Of a stretch of 64,000 nucleotides of DNA, positions 37,702-45,565 are shown piece after piece. Where the stretch lies: the NCBI RefSeq assembly GCF_900100455.1, contig NZ_FNCV01000011.1, forward strand, positions 1 to 64,000, written 5' to 3'. The stretch is from Roseospirillum parvum (GTDB taxonomy: Bacteria; Pseudomonadota; Alphaproteobacteria; Rhodospirillales; Rhodospirillaceae). Every line of letters begins with the position of its first letter. Position 1 is the stretch's first letter. A program made the translations under genes and the position numbers. Under the pieces are notes generated by a model that was not told the origin of the DNA, made no database searches, and saw only the letters and a list, made by a program, of their open reading frames with translations.

Positions 37702-37711
37702 TAGACGTCTA
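37702..37711. promoter_or_regulatory. Likely PhnF operator overlapping the phn start site
   Basis: TAGACGTCTA is a perfect 10-bp palindrome located 11-12 bases after the -10 of the phnG promoter, so a bound GntR-type dimer would block RNA polymerase. GntR/HutC factors commonly read palindromes with TnTAGAnnTCTA-like centres. Confidence 0.6.
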
Positions 37712-37722
37712 TCTCTCTTCCG

Positions 37723-37751
37723 ACTATAAGAAGGGCATTGCCGGGGGGCAA
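37723..37751 (-). promoter_or_regulatory. Promoter of the phn operon
   Basis: TTGCCC (37746-37751) and TATAGT (37723-37728) with 17-nt spacing on the minus strand; +1 expected near 37716, beside the TAGACGTCTA palindrome. This is the best sigma70 match in the 241-nt phnG-phnF gap. Confidence 0.65.
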
Positions 37752-37797
37752 CAATCGACTGGTGAAGCTTTTGTGGCTTTGTGGGCCCATACCTTTG

Positions 37798-37823
37798 ACG
37801 TTGGTCGTTGATGCCGCCAACGT
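37798..37823. promoter_or_regulatory. Inverted repeat ahead of phnF
   Basis: ACGTTGG and CCAACGT, 12 nt apart, 47 nt before the phnF start. Possible second regulatory site or mRNA hairpin for phnF; its sequence differs from the 37702 palindrome. Confidence 0.35.
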
Positions 37824-37869
37824 GTCGGGGTCTGCTGTCGTCAGTCGCGAAGGTTGAGAAGGTCCCCCG

Positions 37870-38709
37870 ATGGTCAAACCCAACGTGCGCTCGCTGGCCC
37901 GTGTCGCCGGCGGCAATTCCGATCTGCCCGGGCAAAGTCCGGAAGAGGTGGCTGCCGTGTTGGAATCGTTGCCTGATTCAACCGCCTTCAACCGTGGCCG
38001 CGGGGCCGGGGTGGCGCTGTGGCGGCAGATCCAGTCGGCGCTGGGCCAGGTCATCAGCGAGGGAAAGGTGGCGCCCGGCCAGCGCCTGCCCACCGAGCTT
38101 GAACTGGCCAGCCGCTTCGGGGTCAACCGGCACACCGTGCGCCGGGCCATGGCCGGGCTGGAGGACGAGGGACTGATCCGCGTCGAGCAGGGCCGGGGCA
38201 CCTTCGTCCACGAGCCGGTGCTCGACTATCACGTCGGGGCCCGCACCCGCTATTCCGAGAACCTCAACCGGCGCGGTTGGCGGGCGACCCGCGAGTTCCG
38301 GGGCTGGCGCGAGATCGCCGCCGATGCCGCCCTGGCCAGCGGCCTGGAGTTGAAGGTCGGGGCGCCGGTGCTGCACGTCAACTATGTCAGCCACGCCGAG
38401 GGGCGGGTGATCAGCCTGGGTGACATCTATTTCTCCCGGGCCCGCTTCAACGGCATCCAGGTGGTGCTGGAGGAAGTCGGCTCGGTCACCGAGGCCCTGA
38501 AGCGGGTCGGCGTGCCCGACTACCGGCGGCGCACCACCCGGGTGTTCGCCCGCATGCCCAGCCCCGGCGAGGCCGACATCCTCAGCCAGCCGCGCAACCG
38601 GCCGCTGCTGGTCACCGAGGGGGTGGACGTCGACCCGACCGACCGGCCGGTCCATGTCTCCGTCTCGCGCTGGGCCAGCGACTGGGTGCAGATTGTCTTC
38701 GACAGCTGA
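37870..38709 (+). CDS. phnF: Phosphonate metabolism transcriptional regulator PhnF (GntR/HutC)
   Basis: 279 residues. The winged helix spans about residues 50-115: VALWRQIQSALGQVISEGKV, LPTELELASRFGVNRHTVRR and GLIRVEQGRGTFV. Residues 125-279 form the UTRA ligand domain (RYSENLNRRGWRATREFRGW, VLHVNYVSHAEGRVISLGDI). PhnF represses phn operons until phosphate starvation or phosphonate intermediates appear. It is divergent from phnG. The first 40 residues are an extra tail compared with typical family members. Confidence 0.94.
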   Translation: MVKPNVRSLARVAGGNSDLPGQSPEEVAAVLESLPDSTAFNRGRGAGVALWRQIQSALGQVISEGKVAPGQRLPTELELASRFGVNRHTVRRAMAGLEDEGLIRVEQGRGTFVHEPVLDYHVGARTRYSENLNRRGWRATREFRGWREIAADAALASGLELKVGAPVLHVNYVSHAEGRVISLGDIYFSRARFNGIQVVLEEVGSVTEALKRVGVPDYRRRTTRVFARMPSPGEADILSQPRNRPLLVTEGVDVDPTDRPVHVSVSRWASDWVQIVFDS

Positions 38710-38721
38710 AGGTGCGCCGGC

Positions 38722-39744
38722 TCAGGCCGACAGCGACTCGGCCTCGGGCACCAGGGTCAGGGCCTGGGTCAGCACCTCGGGCCCGGCGCCCGGTTCATGC
38801 GGCGCCTCGGAAAGGAAGCGCCGCCAGCGCCGGCCGCCCGGTCGGCCGTGGAACAGGCCCATCAGGTGGCGGGTGATGGCCTTCACCGGCACCCCCTGGG
38901 CGCACTGCTCCTCGACGTAGGGGAGAAGGGCGCGGATGGCCCCGTGGCGGCTTGGCGGCGGGGTGTCCTGGCCGAAGATCAGGCGGTCGGCCTGGGCCAG
39001 GGTCCACGGGGTCTGGTAGGCGGCGCGGCCGATCATCACCCCGTCCAGCCGCCCCGCCGGATCGGGGGCGAGCAGGCCGGCGGCCTGGGCCACCGTTTCG
39101 ACGCCGCCGTTCAGGATCACCTCAAGGTCGGGAAAGGCCGCCTTCACGGCCCGCACCCGCGCGTACTGAAGGGGCGGGATTTCGCGGTTCTCCTTGGGGC
39201 TCAGGCCGCTCAGCCAGGCCTTGCGGGCGTGCACCACGAAGACCCGGCAGCCCGAGCCCCGCTGCACCGTCTCGATGAAGCCGTGCAGCAGCGGGTCGCT
39301 GTCCAGATGGTCGATGCCCAGGCGGTGCTTGATGGTCACCGGCAGGCGGGTGGCCTCGGTCATCGCCGCCAGACACTCGGCGACCAGGGCCGGCTCGGCC
39401 ATCAGGCAGGCCCCGAAGCGCCCCGAGGCGACGCGGTCCGACGGGCAGCCGACGTTGAGGTTGATCTCGTCATAGCCGGCCACCTCGGCCATCCGCGCCG
39501 CCTCGGCCAGCCCGGCCGGATCGCTGCCGCCGACCTGCAGGGCCAGCGGCCGTTCCTCGGGGGAGAAGGCGAGGAAGCGCTCGGCGTCGCCGTGCAGCAG
39601 GGCGCCGAGGGGGATCATCTCCGAATAGAGCAGGGTGTGACGGGTCAACTGGCGCAGGAACATGCGGCAGTGGCGGTCCGTCCATTCCATCATCGGCGCA
39701 ACGGAGAGGCGGCGGTCCAGCGGGGCGGTGGCGGGTGCGGTCAT
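38722..39744 (-). CDS. dusA: tRNA-dihydrouridine(20/20a) synthase
   Basis: 340 residues from ATG 39744; alternative starts at 39756 and 39780 have no better ribosome site. The FMN enzyme reduces uridine 20/20a in the D-loop of tRNA. RRLSVAPMMEWTDRHCRMFL, INLNVGCPSDRVASGRFGAC (catalytic Cys in the CP-S-D-R-V loop), LPVTIKHRLGID and VIGR-type MIGRAAYQTPW are family marks. Converges with phnF, 12 nt apart. Confidence 0.95.
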   Translation of the reverse strand: MTAPATAPLDRRLSVAPMMEWTDRHCRMFLRQLTRHTLLYSEMIPLGALLHGDAERFLAFSPEERPLALQVGGSDPAGLAEAARMAEVAGYDEINLNVGCPSDRVASGRFGACLMAEPALVAECLAAMTEATRLPVTIKHRLGIDHLDSDPLLHGFIETVQRGSGCRVFVVHARKAWLSGLSPKENREIPPLQYARVRAVKAAFPDLEVILNGGVETVAQAAGLLAPDPAGRLDGVMIGRAAYQTPWTLAQADRLIFGQDTPPPSRHGAIRALLPYVEEQCAQGVPVKAITRHLMGLFHGRPGGRRWRRFLSEAPHEPGAGPEVLTQALTLVPEAESLSA

Positions 39745-39813
39745 GGCGCGGACCATGACCAAAGCCGGGCAGCGGCGCAAGAGGGGCGACAGGGGTGGGA
39801 AAGGGCTTGACGG

Positions 39814-39853
39814 ATGTTCTCTTATCGTTCTACCTTGGCTTCAAGGAGAACAT
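39814..39853. promoter_or_regulatory. Inverted repeat before the 34-residue membrane peptide gene
   Basis: ATGTTCTC (39814-39821) and GAGAACAT (39846-39853), perfect 8-bp arms 24 nt apart. TTGACG (39807-39812) just upstream could be a -35, but the -10 (TACCTT after 18 nt) is poor. The right arm overlaps an AAGGAG (39843-39848) followed 5 nt later by TTG and a nine-residue reading frame ending at 39883. Confidence 0.35.
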
Positions 39854-39894
39854 TTGAAGAATATCACTGATCCGATCCCGTGAGGAGGCCCGAA

Positions 39895-39999
39895 ATGACC
39901 CACTTCGATTCCCGCATGCTCGCCGAAGGTCTGGCCCTGGGAGGGCTGTTCGCCGTCATCGCCGCCTGGGGAGTGGTCGGCGCCGCCCTGATCGGCTGA
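39895..39999 (+). CDS. 34-residue single-span membrane peptide
   Basis: MTHFDSRMLAEGLALGGLFA is followed by VIAAWGVVGAALIG and a stop. About 22 consecutive hydrophobic residues make one transmembrane helix after a short polar head. GAGGAGG sits 8 nt upstream, among the best ribosome sites in the window, which is the main reason to call it real. It stands alone between dusA (divergent) and the ICL-like gene, 91 nt downstream. Family not recognised; size resembles small membrane subunits or stress peptides. Confidence 0.6.
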   Translation: MTHFDSRMLAEGLALGGLFAVIAAWGVVGAALIG

Positions 40000-40090
40000 C
40001 CGGCGGACGGCTGGCCGGGCGGGGCTTGCCCGGCCGCCGGGGGGCGGGGCATGGTGGGCGCTTTCCGCCCCACCTGTCGGACCTGCTTTC

Positions 40091-40993
40091 ATGAGAACCA
40101 CGACCAAACCCACCACCCGCCTGCGCCAGCTGATCGAGGCGCCCGAGATCCTGGTCATGCCCGGGGTGCACGATGCCCTGGCCGCCCGCATCGCTGAGCA
40201 GGCCGGCTTCAAGGCCCTGACCGCCGGCGGTTACGCCAGCAGCGCCGCCCTGCTCGGGCGGCCCGACACCTCGCAACTCACCATGACCGAGATGGCCGCC
40301 CACTACGGGCGGCTGACCCAGGCCATCGACATTCCGCTGTTCGGCGACGGCGACACCGGCTTCGGCAACCCGACAAACACGGCGCGCACCGTGCGCGCCT
40401 ACGAACAGGCCGGGTTGGCCGGCATGTTCATCGAGGATCAGGTGTTCCCCAAGCGTTGCGGCCACATGGCCGGCAAGGCGGTGGTGGATCTTCAGACCAT
40501 GCTGGCCAAGCTGGCCGCCGCCCTGGAGGCGCGGCGCGATCCCGACTTTGTCATCATGGCCCGCACCGATGCCCTGGCCGTCGAGGGGCTGGACGCCGCC
40601 ATCGCCCGCGGCCGGGCCTTCGCCGCCCTGGGGGCCGACGCGGTGTTCGTGGAGGCACCGCGCGACGAGGCCCAGATGGCGCGCATCACGGCGGAGATAC
40701 CGGTCCCCCTGATGGCCAACCAGGTGGAAGGCGGGCTGACCCCGATCCTGCCGCCGGCCCGTTTGCAGGACCTGGGGTACGCCTTCGTCGCCTATCCGGT
40801 GGCCGCCACCTACGCCGCCGCCCACGCTTTCCGGCAGCTTTATGGCAGCCTGGCCGAGCACGGCACCGCCGCCGCCATGGCCGACCGGATGCTCGACTTC
40901 AGCGCCTTCAACAGCCTGATCGGCCTGCCCGAGCTGCGCGACTGGGAAGAGTCCATGCTGACCAAGGCACGCGTCGCCGGCGGCGGCGACTGA
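40091..40993 (+). CDS. Isocitrate lyase/phosphoenolpyruvate mutase superfamily protein (methylisocitrate lyase-like)
   Basis: 300 residues, TIM barrel. Motifs: MPGVHDALAARIAEQAGFKA, FGDGDTGFGNPTNTARTVRA (metal-binding Asp), IEDQVFPKRCGHMAGK with the catalytic Cys of lyases in KRCGH, and IMARTDALAVEGLDAAIARG. The KRCGH loop points to a C-C lyase acting on 2-methylisocitrate or an oxaloacetate-type acid rather than a phosphonate mutase. No other methylcitrate-cycle genes adjoin, so prpB is not assigned. Preceded by 91 nt of non-coding DNA. Confidence 0.85.
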   Translation: MRTTTKPTTRLRQLIEAPEILVMPGVHDALAARIAEQAGFKALTAGGYASSAALLGRPDTSQLTMTEMAAHYGRLTQAIDIPLFGDGDTGFGNPTNTARTVRAYEQAGLAGMFIEDQVFPKRCGHMAGKAVVDLQTMLAKLAAALEARRDPDFVIMARTDALAVEGLDAAIARGRAFAALGADAVFVEAPRDEAQMARITAEIPVPLMANQVEGGLTPILPPARLQDLGYAFVAYPVAATYAAAHAFRQLYGSLAEHGTAAAMADRMLDFSAFNSLIGLPELRDWEESMLTKARVAGGGD

Positions 40994-41015
40994 GCGCGAC
41001 GCCGGTTCGCGCCAG

Positions 41016-41075
41016 TTCGGCCAGTTCAGATTCGGCCAGTTCAAATTCGGCCGGTTCAAATTCGGCCGGTTCGAA
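41016..41075. repeat. Four 15-bp tandem repeats between converging genes
   Basis: TTCGGCCAGTTCAGA, TTCGGCCAGTTCAAA, TTCGGCCGGTTCAAA and TTCGGCCGGTTCGAA run head to tail and end six nt before the stop of the convergent gene. Copies drift stepwise from left to right, as expected for a variable-number repeat. Confidence 0.92.
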
Positions 41076-41080
41076 TTTGA

Positions 41081-41902
41081 TCAGTGCCAGTGGGGCAGCC
41101 CGGTCTCGGCCAGCCCGGCGCCCATGCGCAAAGGCGCCACCCGGCGCGCCTTGCCGGTGGCGTCGTCGGTCTCGATGAGCAGGCCGCACAGGCAGCCCGG
41201 ACCATCGGCCGGCGACAGCCGCTCGCCCGGTCCCTTGCGCACGAAGCGGTCGATGGCGGCCGGCGCCTTCATGCCGATGACCGAGGTGTAGTCGCCGCAC
41301 ATGCCGGCGTCGGTCTGGAAGGCGGTGCCCTTGGGCAGCACCCGGGCGTCGGCGCTGGGCACGTGGGTGTGGCCGCAGACCACGGCCGACACCCGGCCGT
41401 CGTAGGCCATGGCCAGGGCCTGCTTCTCGCTGGTCGCCTCGGCGTGGAAATCGACCACGATGGCCGCCACGTTGCCGCCCAGGCGGTAGGGGCGGATGAC
41501 CTGATCCAGGGTGCGGAAGGGGCAGTCCAGGGCGTCCATGAACAGCCGGCCCATCACCTGGACCACCAGCACCTGCCGGCCGCGGGCGTCGGAAAACACG
41601 CCGAGCCCCGCCCCGGGCGCCCCGGGCGGAAAGTTGATCGGGCGCAGCAGGCGGGATTCCTTGGCGAAATGGGGGATGATCTCGCGCTGGTCCCAGGCGT
41701 GGTTGCCGGTGGTCAGCACATCCACCCCGACATTGAAGAAATCGTCGCAGATGCGCGGCGTGATGCCGAAGCCATGGGCCGCGTTCTCGCCGCAGCAGAT
41801 CACGAAATCCAGCTTCAGTTCGCGGCGCAGGCGGGGCAGGCGACCGGCCACCACATCGCGGCCGGAGCGGCCGACCACGTCTCCCAGATACAGAATCCTC
41901 AT
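41081..41902 (-). CDS. YmdB-family metallophosphoesterase (TIGR00282)
   Basis: 273 residues. MRILYLGDVVGRSGRDVVAG, VICCGENAAHGFGITPRICD, TTGNHAWDQREIIPHF and VVCGHTHVPSADARVLPKGT provide the dinuclear-metal ligands of a calcineurin-like phosphoesterase. B. subtilis YmdB hydrolyses 2',3'-cAMP and affects biofilm/motility choice; whether that holds here is unknown. ATG overlaps the stop of the 5-formyl-THF cyclo-ligase gene (ATGA), and the pair is common in alphaproteobacteria. Confidence 0.93.
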   Translation of the reverse strand: MRILYLGDVVGRSGRDVVAGRLPRLRRELKLDFVICCGENAAHGFGITPRICDDFFNVGVDVLTTGNHAWDQREIIPHFAKESRLLRPINFPPGAPGAGLGVFSDARGRQVLVVQVMGRLFMDALDCPFRTLDQVIRPYRLGGNVAAIVVDFHAEATSEKQALAMAYDGRVSAVVCGHTHVPSADARVLPKGTAFQTDAGMCGDYTSVIGMKAPAAIDRFVRKGPGERLSPADGPGCLCGLLIETDDATGKARRVAPLRMGAGLAETGLPHWH

Positions 41903-42546
41903 TGCCCGGACCGCCCCCCCGCGCCGGCAACAATGACGTGGCGTTCGGTGGCGATCAGGTCCAGTGGCTGGTCGAGGTGGTCGTGGGGCACCCGGGAAAT
42001 CTCCTGTCCGGCGTAGGCGATGCCGATGGTCCGGACGGGGCTTTTGGCGCGCAGTCCGGCCAGCGAGCGGTCATAGTAGCCGCCACCGTAGCCCAGGCGC
42101 CACCCGTCGCGGTCGAAGGCGAGCAGGGGAACCAGCAGCCAGTCGGGGGTGAGGGTCGGGGCGTCGGGCTCCGGGTGGCGGGTGCCGTAGGGCCCCTCGA
42201 TCAGCCGGGCCGGGGCCCACCAGCGGCGGAAGGTCAGCGGTTGGCCGGGGCGCTCGACGGCGGGCAGGCCGATGGTGCAGCCGCGCGAGCGCAGGTATTC
42301 GGTCAGCGGCAGGACGTCCATCTCGTCGCCGATCGGCCAGTAGGCGGCGACCGTACAGTCCTTGATCACCGGCAGGGTGGCGGCGAAGACGTCGCGCAAA
42401 TGCTCGCCGACCCGGGGCGCGGCCTCGGCGGCGAGGCGGCGGCGGCGGCCCTGGGCTTCGCTGCGCAGGCGGCGCTTGATCTGGGCCAGGGATTCGCCCT
42501 GGCTTTCGGTGGCCGGGGCCCGTGCCGGTTCGGGGGGCGTCTTCAT
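41899..42546 (-). CDS. 5-formyltetrahydrofolate cyclo-ligase
   Basis: 215 residues. ATP-dependent conversion of 5-formyl-THF to 5,10-methenyl-THF. Marks are IKRRLRSEAQGRRRRL, VAAYWPIGDEMDVLPLTEYL, and the phosphate/folate loop LAFDRDGWRLGYGGGYYDRS. Upstream lie 6S RNA and zapA in the same order and strand as in many proteobacteria (ygfA/fau locus). The N-terminal 20 residues are low complexity and may be partly untranslated. Confidence 0.94.
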   Translation of the reverse strand: MKTPPEPARAPATESQGESLAQIKRRLRSEAQGRRRRLAAEAAPRVGEHLRDVFAATLPVIKDCTVAAYWPIGDEMDVLPLTEYLRSRGCTIGLPAVERPGQPLTFRRWWAPARLIEGPYGTRHPEPDAPTLTPDWLLVPLLAFDRDGWRLGYGGGYYDRSLAGLRAKSPVRTIGIAYAGQEISRVPHDHLDQPLDLIATERHVIVAGAGGRSGQ

Positions 42547-42624
42547 GGCCTGCCCCTTGCGGATGGCGCGGCCCTTGTGGCGGGGGCGGGCAAGGGGAGG
42601 GCAGGCGAGGGGCGCGATGCCGCC

Positions 42625-42757
42625 CTGGCCGTTGGCATCATGACCTCCACATGGGCCATGGGACTAGGTGGGCGCCGTGATACCGGGGCCAGGGCCCCGG
42701 CAGGGACAGCTCCCATTCTGGTAGAAAGCCCCCGGGAGTCGTCCTGCCTGACGTACC
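42625..42757 (-). ncRNA. ssrS: 6S RNA
   Basis: Placed exactly between zapA and the 5-formyl-THF cyclo-ligase gene, the classical ssrS site. On the minus strand the ends close by GGCA with UGCC and GACUCC with GGAGGUC; a large open centre follows (CGGGGGCUUUCUACCAGAA on one side, ACCUAGUCCCAUGG on the other), then UGGGAGCUGU pairs with ACGGCGCCCA, topped by CCGGGGCC/GGCCCCGG. This rod with a central bubble mimics an open promoter and binds the sigma70 polymerase. The exact ends are uncertain by about 10 nt. A GGCAGC/GCTGCC hairpin at 42759-42777 separates it from zapA. Confidence 0.75.
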
Positions 42758-42780
42758 GGGCAGCATCGCTTGCTGCCAAT

Positions 42781-43113
42781 TTAGGCCACCGGGCGGGCAT
42801 CGACAACCGCATCGATTCGGCTTTTCAGAAAAGCCAGGGCCTGGACCACCCGTTCCTCGGCTTCCTCGCGCGCCTTGCCGCCGCCCTCGCCGCGCAGGTC
42901 TTCCAACTCGCCCTGGACATCGGAAAGCTCGTCGGCCAGCAGCAGGCCGACCATGACCAGAAGCAGGTTCTCGCTGATCGGGCCGACGGCGGCGGTCAAC
43001 TCGCGGGCCCGCTGGTCCATGTAGCGGCCCAGGCGGACCAGTTGCGCTTCCTGGCCGTCGTCGCAGGCCACCGTGTACTTGCGGCTGTTGATGCTGACCG
43101 TGACCTGTCCCAT
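42781..43113 (-). CDS. zapA: Cell division protein ZapA
   Basis: 110 residues. ZapA bundles FtsZ filaments at mid-cell. MGQVTVSINSRKYTVACDDG, EAQLVRLGRYMDQRARELTA and the coiled-coil C terminus (LSDVQGELEDLRGEGGGKAR) fit the family. It follows the coiled-coil gene at 43159 and precedes the 6S RNA on the same strand. Confidence 0.94.
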   Translation of the reverse strand: MGQVTVSINSRKYTVACDDGQEAQLVRLGRYMDQRARELTAAVGPISENLLLVMVGLLLADELSDVQGELEDLRGEGGGKAREEAEERVVQALAFLKSRIDAVVDARPVA

Positions 43114-43158
43114 GCCGGTGATTCCTTGGCGTTCATTACCCGGGGTGTGTCTGGTGCG

Positions 43159-43653
43159 TCAGAGCGCCGCCGCCGAGGGGGCCAGCAGGCCTTTCAGCCG
43201 GTCCAGCGCGGCGTCGAGCCGTGCCTCGGCGGTGCTCACGGCGTGGCGCAGGTCCTCGTTGTCCTGGCGCAGCCGGTCGTTTTCCTGGCGTGCCTCGGTC
43301 AGCGCCGCCGAGGCCGAGGAGTCGGACTCCGACGGATCGGCCTGTGGGGGCGGGGCGTCGGCCAGCCGCTGCCCGGCCTCGTCGCCCAGGGTGCGTGCCG
43401 CGGCCAGGGCCTCTTCCAGGCCGGCGATGGTTTCCCGGGCGTCTTCCAGATCGGCCTTGAGGGTGGCGTTCTCGGCCGCCAGCACCGTCAGGTCGGCCTC
43501 CGGCCGGGAGCCGGAGGCGACCGAGGCCGGGGCGGGCACCAAGCGGGCGGCGCGCCCGGCGCGTTCCGCGCCTTCCAGGCGGGCCACCGCGCCGGCCAAC
43601 TCCTCGATCCCGGTTTCGATCCGCTTCAGGCGGTATATCGATATGTCTTTCAA
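43159..43653 (-). CDS. Coiled-coil protein next to zapA (ZapB-like context)
   Basis: 164 residues from TTG 43653, the only canonical start available after the upstream in-frame stop and without a Shine-Dalgarno. MKDISIYRLKRIETGIEELA begins a long helix; LTVLAAENATLKADLEDARE and LTEARQENDRLRQDNEDLRH are heptad-type coiled coils separated by an acidic/serine hinge near residues 105-120. Alphaproteobacterial zapA genes are often preceded by a short coiled-coil gene (DUF4164-type), assumed to help the division ring; the role is inferred from place and shape. Confidence 0.75.
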   Translation of the reverse strand: MKDISIYRLKRIETGIEELAGAVARLEGAERAGRAARLVPAPASVASGSRPEADLTVLAAENATLKADLEDARETIAGLEEALAAARTLGDEAGQRLADAPPPQADPSESDSSASAALTEARQENDRLRQDNEDLRHAVSTAEARLDAALDRLKGLLAPSAAAL

Positions 43654-43764
43654 GGAATTACCAAGGGTTATTTGAGCGACGCTTTAGACTATGCCCCTTG
43701 ACTGCCTGATTGGTCAACGCCAGAAAGATCGCCCCGACTCGACAAACCGCCCGGCGTGGCCGCC

Positions 43765-44265
43765 ATGCCACAGACCCTTGACCCACCAGCCATTCGTTCG
43801 CTGCCCGGTGTGATCCGGGTGTGGGCGCCGGCCCAGGTCGCCCTGATTCTGGAAATGGGCGGGCACTTTTCCGCCACCCACGGTGGGCCACCCGTGGTGG
43901 CGACGGCGCCCGGCCATGCCGCCTGGGCCGGGCCCGGCTGGCTGGCCGCCACCGTGGCCGCCCACCTTGAGGCGCACCCGGGGGGCGCTCATCTTGCGGC
44001 GCACCCAGGGTGCGCCATGCCCCGGCTGGTCGTCGATTGCGGGCCCGATCCGGGGCTGGCCCTGGCCGCGCTGCGCCTGGGGGCGAAGGGGGTGGCGCTC
44101 GACGCCGGGCCGGCCCGCCCCCGTCTGGCCGCCCTGGCCGCCACCCTGGGCGCCGAGGTGGTGGAGCTGGTGCCGCCGTGGCTCGACCTGCCGGACGATG
44201 CGGCGGCGGCGCGCCGCGCCCTGGCCCGCTTTATCGGCATGGACAGGGGGCCGCCCAGCCGCTAG
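43765..44265 (+). CDS. Unrecognised protein co-transcribed with thiE
   Basis: 166 residues from ATG 43765; a GTG nine nt earlier is possible. No ribosome site is obvious. The protein is Ala/Gly/Pro-rich: IRVWAPAQVALILEMGGHFS, LVVDCGPDPGLALAALRLGA, and VVELVPPWLDLPDDAAAARR. The alternating hydrophobic strands suggest a small alpha/beta fold. The segment EAHPGGAHLAAHPGCA derives from a direct duplication of about 24 bp near 43965-44015. Its stop codon abuts the thiE ATG with no gap, so the two are translated together; function unknown. Confidence 0.7.
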   Translation: MPQTLDPPAIRSLPGVIRVWAPAQVALILEMGGHFSATHGGPPVVATAPGHAAWAGPGWLAATVAAHLEAHPGGAHLAAHPGCAMPRLVVDCGPDPGLALAALRLGAKGVALDAGPARPRLAALAATLGAEVVELVPPWLDLPDDAAAARRALARFIGMDRGPPSR

Positions 44266-44925
44266 ATGGGTCGCATGACCGACAGCGACTCTCCCCCCTG
44301 CCGCCTTTATCTGATCACCCCGCCGCGTCTCGACGACCTGGACGGCTTTGCCGAACAGTTGACCGAGGCGCTGGACGGTGGCGACGTGGCCTGCCTGCAA
44401 ATCCGCCTGAAGGAGGCCGACGACGACACCGTGCGCCGGGCGGTGGACCGCCTGCGCCCCCTGGCCCAGGACCGCGAGGTGGCGGTGATCCTCAATGATC
44501 GCCCCGATCTGGCGGCCGAGACCGGCTGCGACGGGGTGCATGTGGGGCAGGACGACACGCCCTGCGCCCAGGCCCGGCGGCTGGTCGGGGCGGAGGCCAT
44601 CGTCGGCGTGACCTGCCACGATTCGCGGCATCTCGCCCTGCTGGCCGGCGAGGCGGGGGCCGACTACGTGGCTTTCGGCGCCTTTTTTCCGACCGCCACC
44701 AAGGACGCCCCGACCCACGCCGAGCCCGATCTGCTGGCCTGGTGGAGCGCCATGACAGTGCTGCCCTCGGTGGCCATCGGCGGCATCACGGTGGACAACG
44801 CCGCCCCGCTGATCGCCGCCGGGGCGGACTTCCTTGCGGTCAGCAACGGGGTGTGGGGCCATCCCGAGGGACCCCGGGCGGCGGTCAAGGCCTTCAACGA
44901 CCTGATTGCCGCCACGCCGCGCTGA
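44266..44925 (+). CDS. thiE: Thiamine-phosphate synthase
   Basis: 219 residues; joins hydroxymethylpyrimidine diphosphate and thiazole phosphate. [60 protein letters not shown] with [24 protein letters not shown] and [20 protein letters not shown] are the family's phosphate and metal loops. The start follows directly on the previous stop (TAGATG); an internal ATG four codons on is an alternative. Confidence 0.94.
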   Translation: MGRMTDSDSPPCRLYLITPPRLDDLDGFAEQLTEALDGGDVACLQIRLKEADDDTVRRAVDRLRPLAQDREVAVILNDRPDLAAETGCDGVHVGQDDTPCAQARRLVGAEAIVGVTCHDSRHLALLAGEAGADYVAFGAFFPTATKDAPTHAEPDLLAWWSAMTVLPSVAIGGITVDNAAPLIAAGADFLAVSNGVWGHPEGPRAAVKAFNDLIAATPR

Positions 44926-45057
44926 TCCACGCCGCCGCGCCCCGTGGGGTGGGGCAGGGCGTGGGCGCACGGGCACGGCAGGCCGAAGCCGCGATGGCGG
45001 CTCCTTCCCCTTGGTCCGGTCGGGAGGGCGGTCCGATTGGCCGACTGGCCGCCCGGC

Positions 45058-45330
45058 TCAGGCGGCCGAATGGGCGGCGGCGGATTCCTCGACCTTCAGG
45101 CCGAAGCGGCCGGTGCGCACCTCGGAGTCGTCGGGGAAGCGCCACATGGTCGGCACCGCCTCGCTGCCTTGGCCGGGGTCGATGACCTCGCCGCCAAAGC
45201 CGCTGGCCACTTCCTCGGCCAGCCGGGCGATGTCATCGGCCGACAGGTCGCGCCGCCAGTTCCCGCCGTGGCGGGATTCCATGGTCAGGGTGAACAGGTT
45301 GAACGCATGATAAGAGGTGGGGGTCGGCAC
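45058..45330 (-). CDS. Small conserved-looking protein of unknown function
   Basis: 90 residues from GTG 45330, supported by AGGGAGG about 7 nt upstream. It reads VPTPTSYHAFNLFTLTMESR, then LSADDIARLAEEVASGFGGE and MWRFPDDSEVRTGRFGLKVE. Mixed alpha/beta composition, no signal peptide or membrane span. Divergent from metC. The stretch 44926-45057 between thiE and this gene shows nothing. Confidence 0.65.
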   Translation of the reverse strand: MPTPTSYHAFNLFTLTMESRHGGNWRRDLSADDIARLAEEVASGFGGEVIDPGQGSEAVPTMWRFPDDSEVRTGRFGLKVEESAAAHSAA

Positions 45331-45467
45331 GAAAGCCCTCCCTGGGATGCCTCGGGGCAACAGGCGGCCGGGTGCTGTTGGGGTCGACCGCAGGGCAGGT
45401 GATAGCAGATTTTGGTTTCTGCTGCAATGCAACATGAGGCGTGAAGAGGCAATACCCGCAGCCCAAA

Positions 45468-45510
45468 CAGGGTTGGACAGGCCCCCCGGTCGAGGGCTAT
45501 CCCAACCCTG
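45468..45510 (+). promoter_or_regulatory. Hairpin in the metC leader
   Basis: CAGGGTTGG (45468-45476) and CCAACCCTG (45502-45510), a 9-bp stem with a 25-nt loop containing GGCCCCCCGG. A second small inverted repeat, AGCAGA/TCTGCT, lies near 45404-45423. The features may be regulatory; the sequence does not match SAM-II or other SAM riboswitch signatures I know. Confidence 0.4.
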
Positions 45511-45565
45511 ACGCGGCGGGTCGCCGGCCCGCCCCATATCCTTGCCACTACCAGGATGCGATGCC

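Noticed and set aside
41016-41075. CRISPR-like array
   Set aside because: Repeats are head to tail without spacers and no cas genes exist in the window.
45331-45565. SAM-II or other SAM riboswitch before metC
   Set aside because: Searched for the GGTGATTT / GCTAAAAAGG pattern; only an unrelated hairpin is present.
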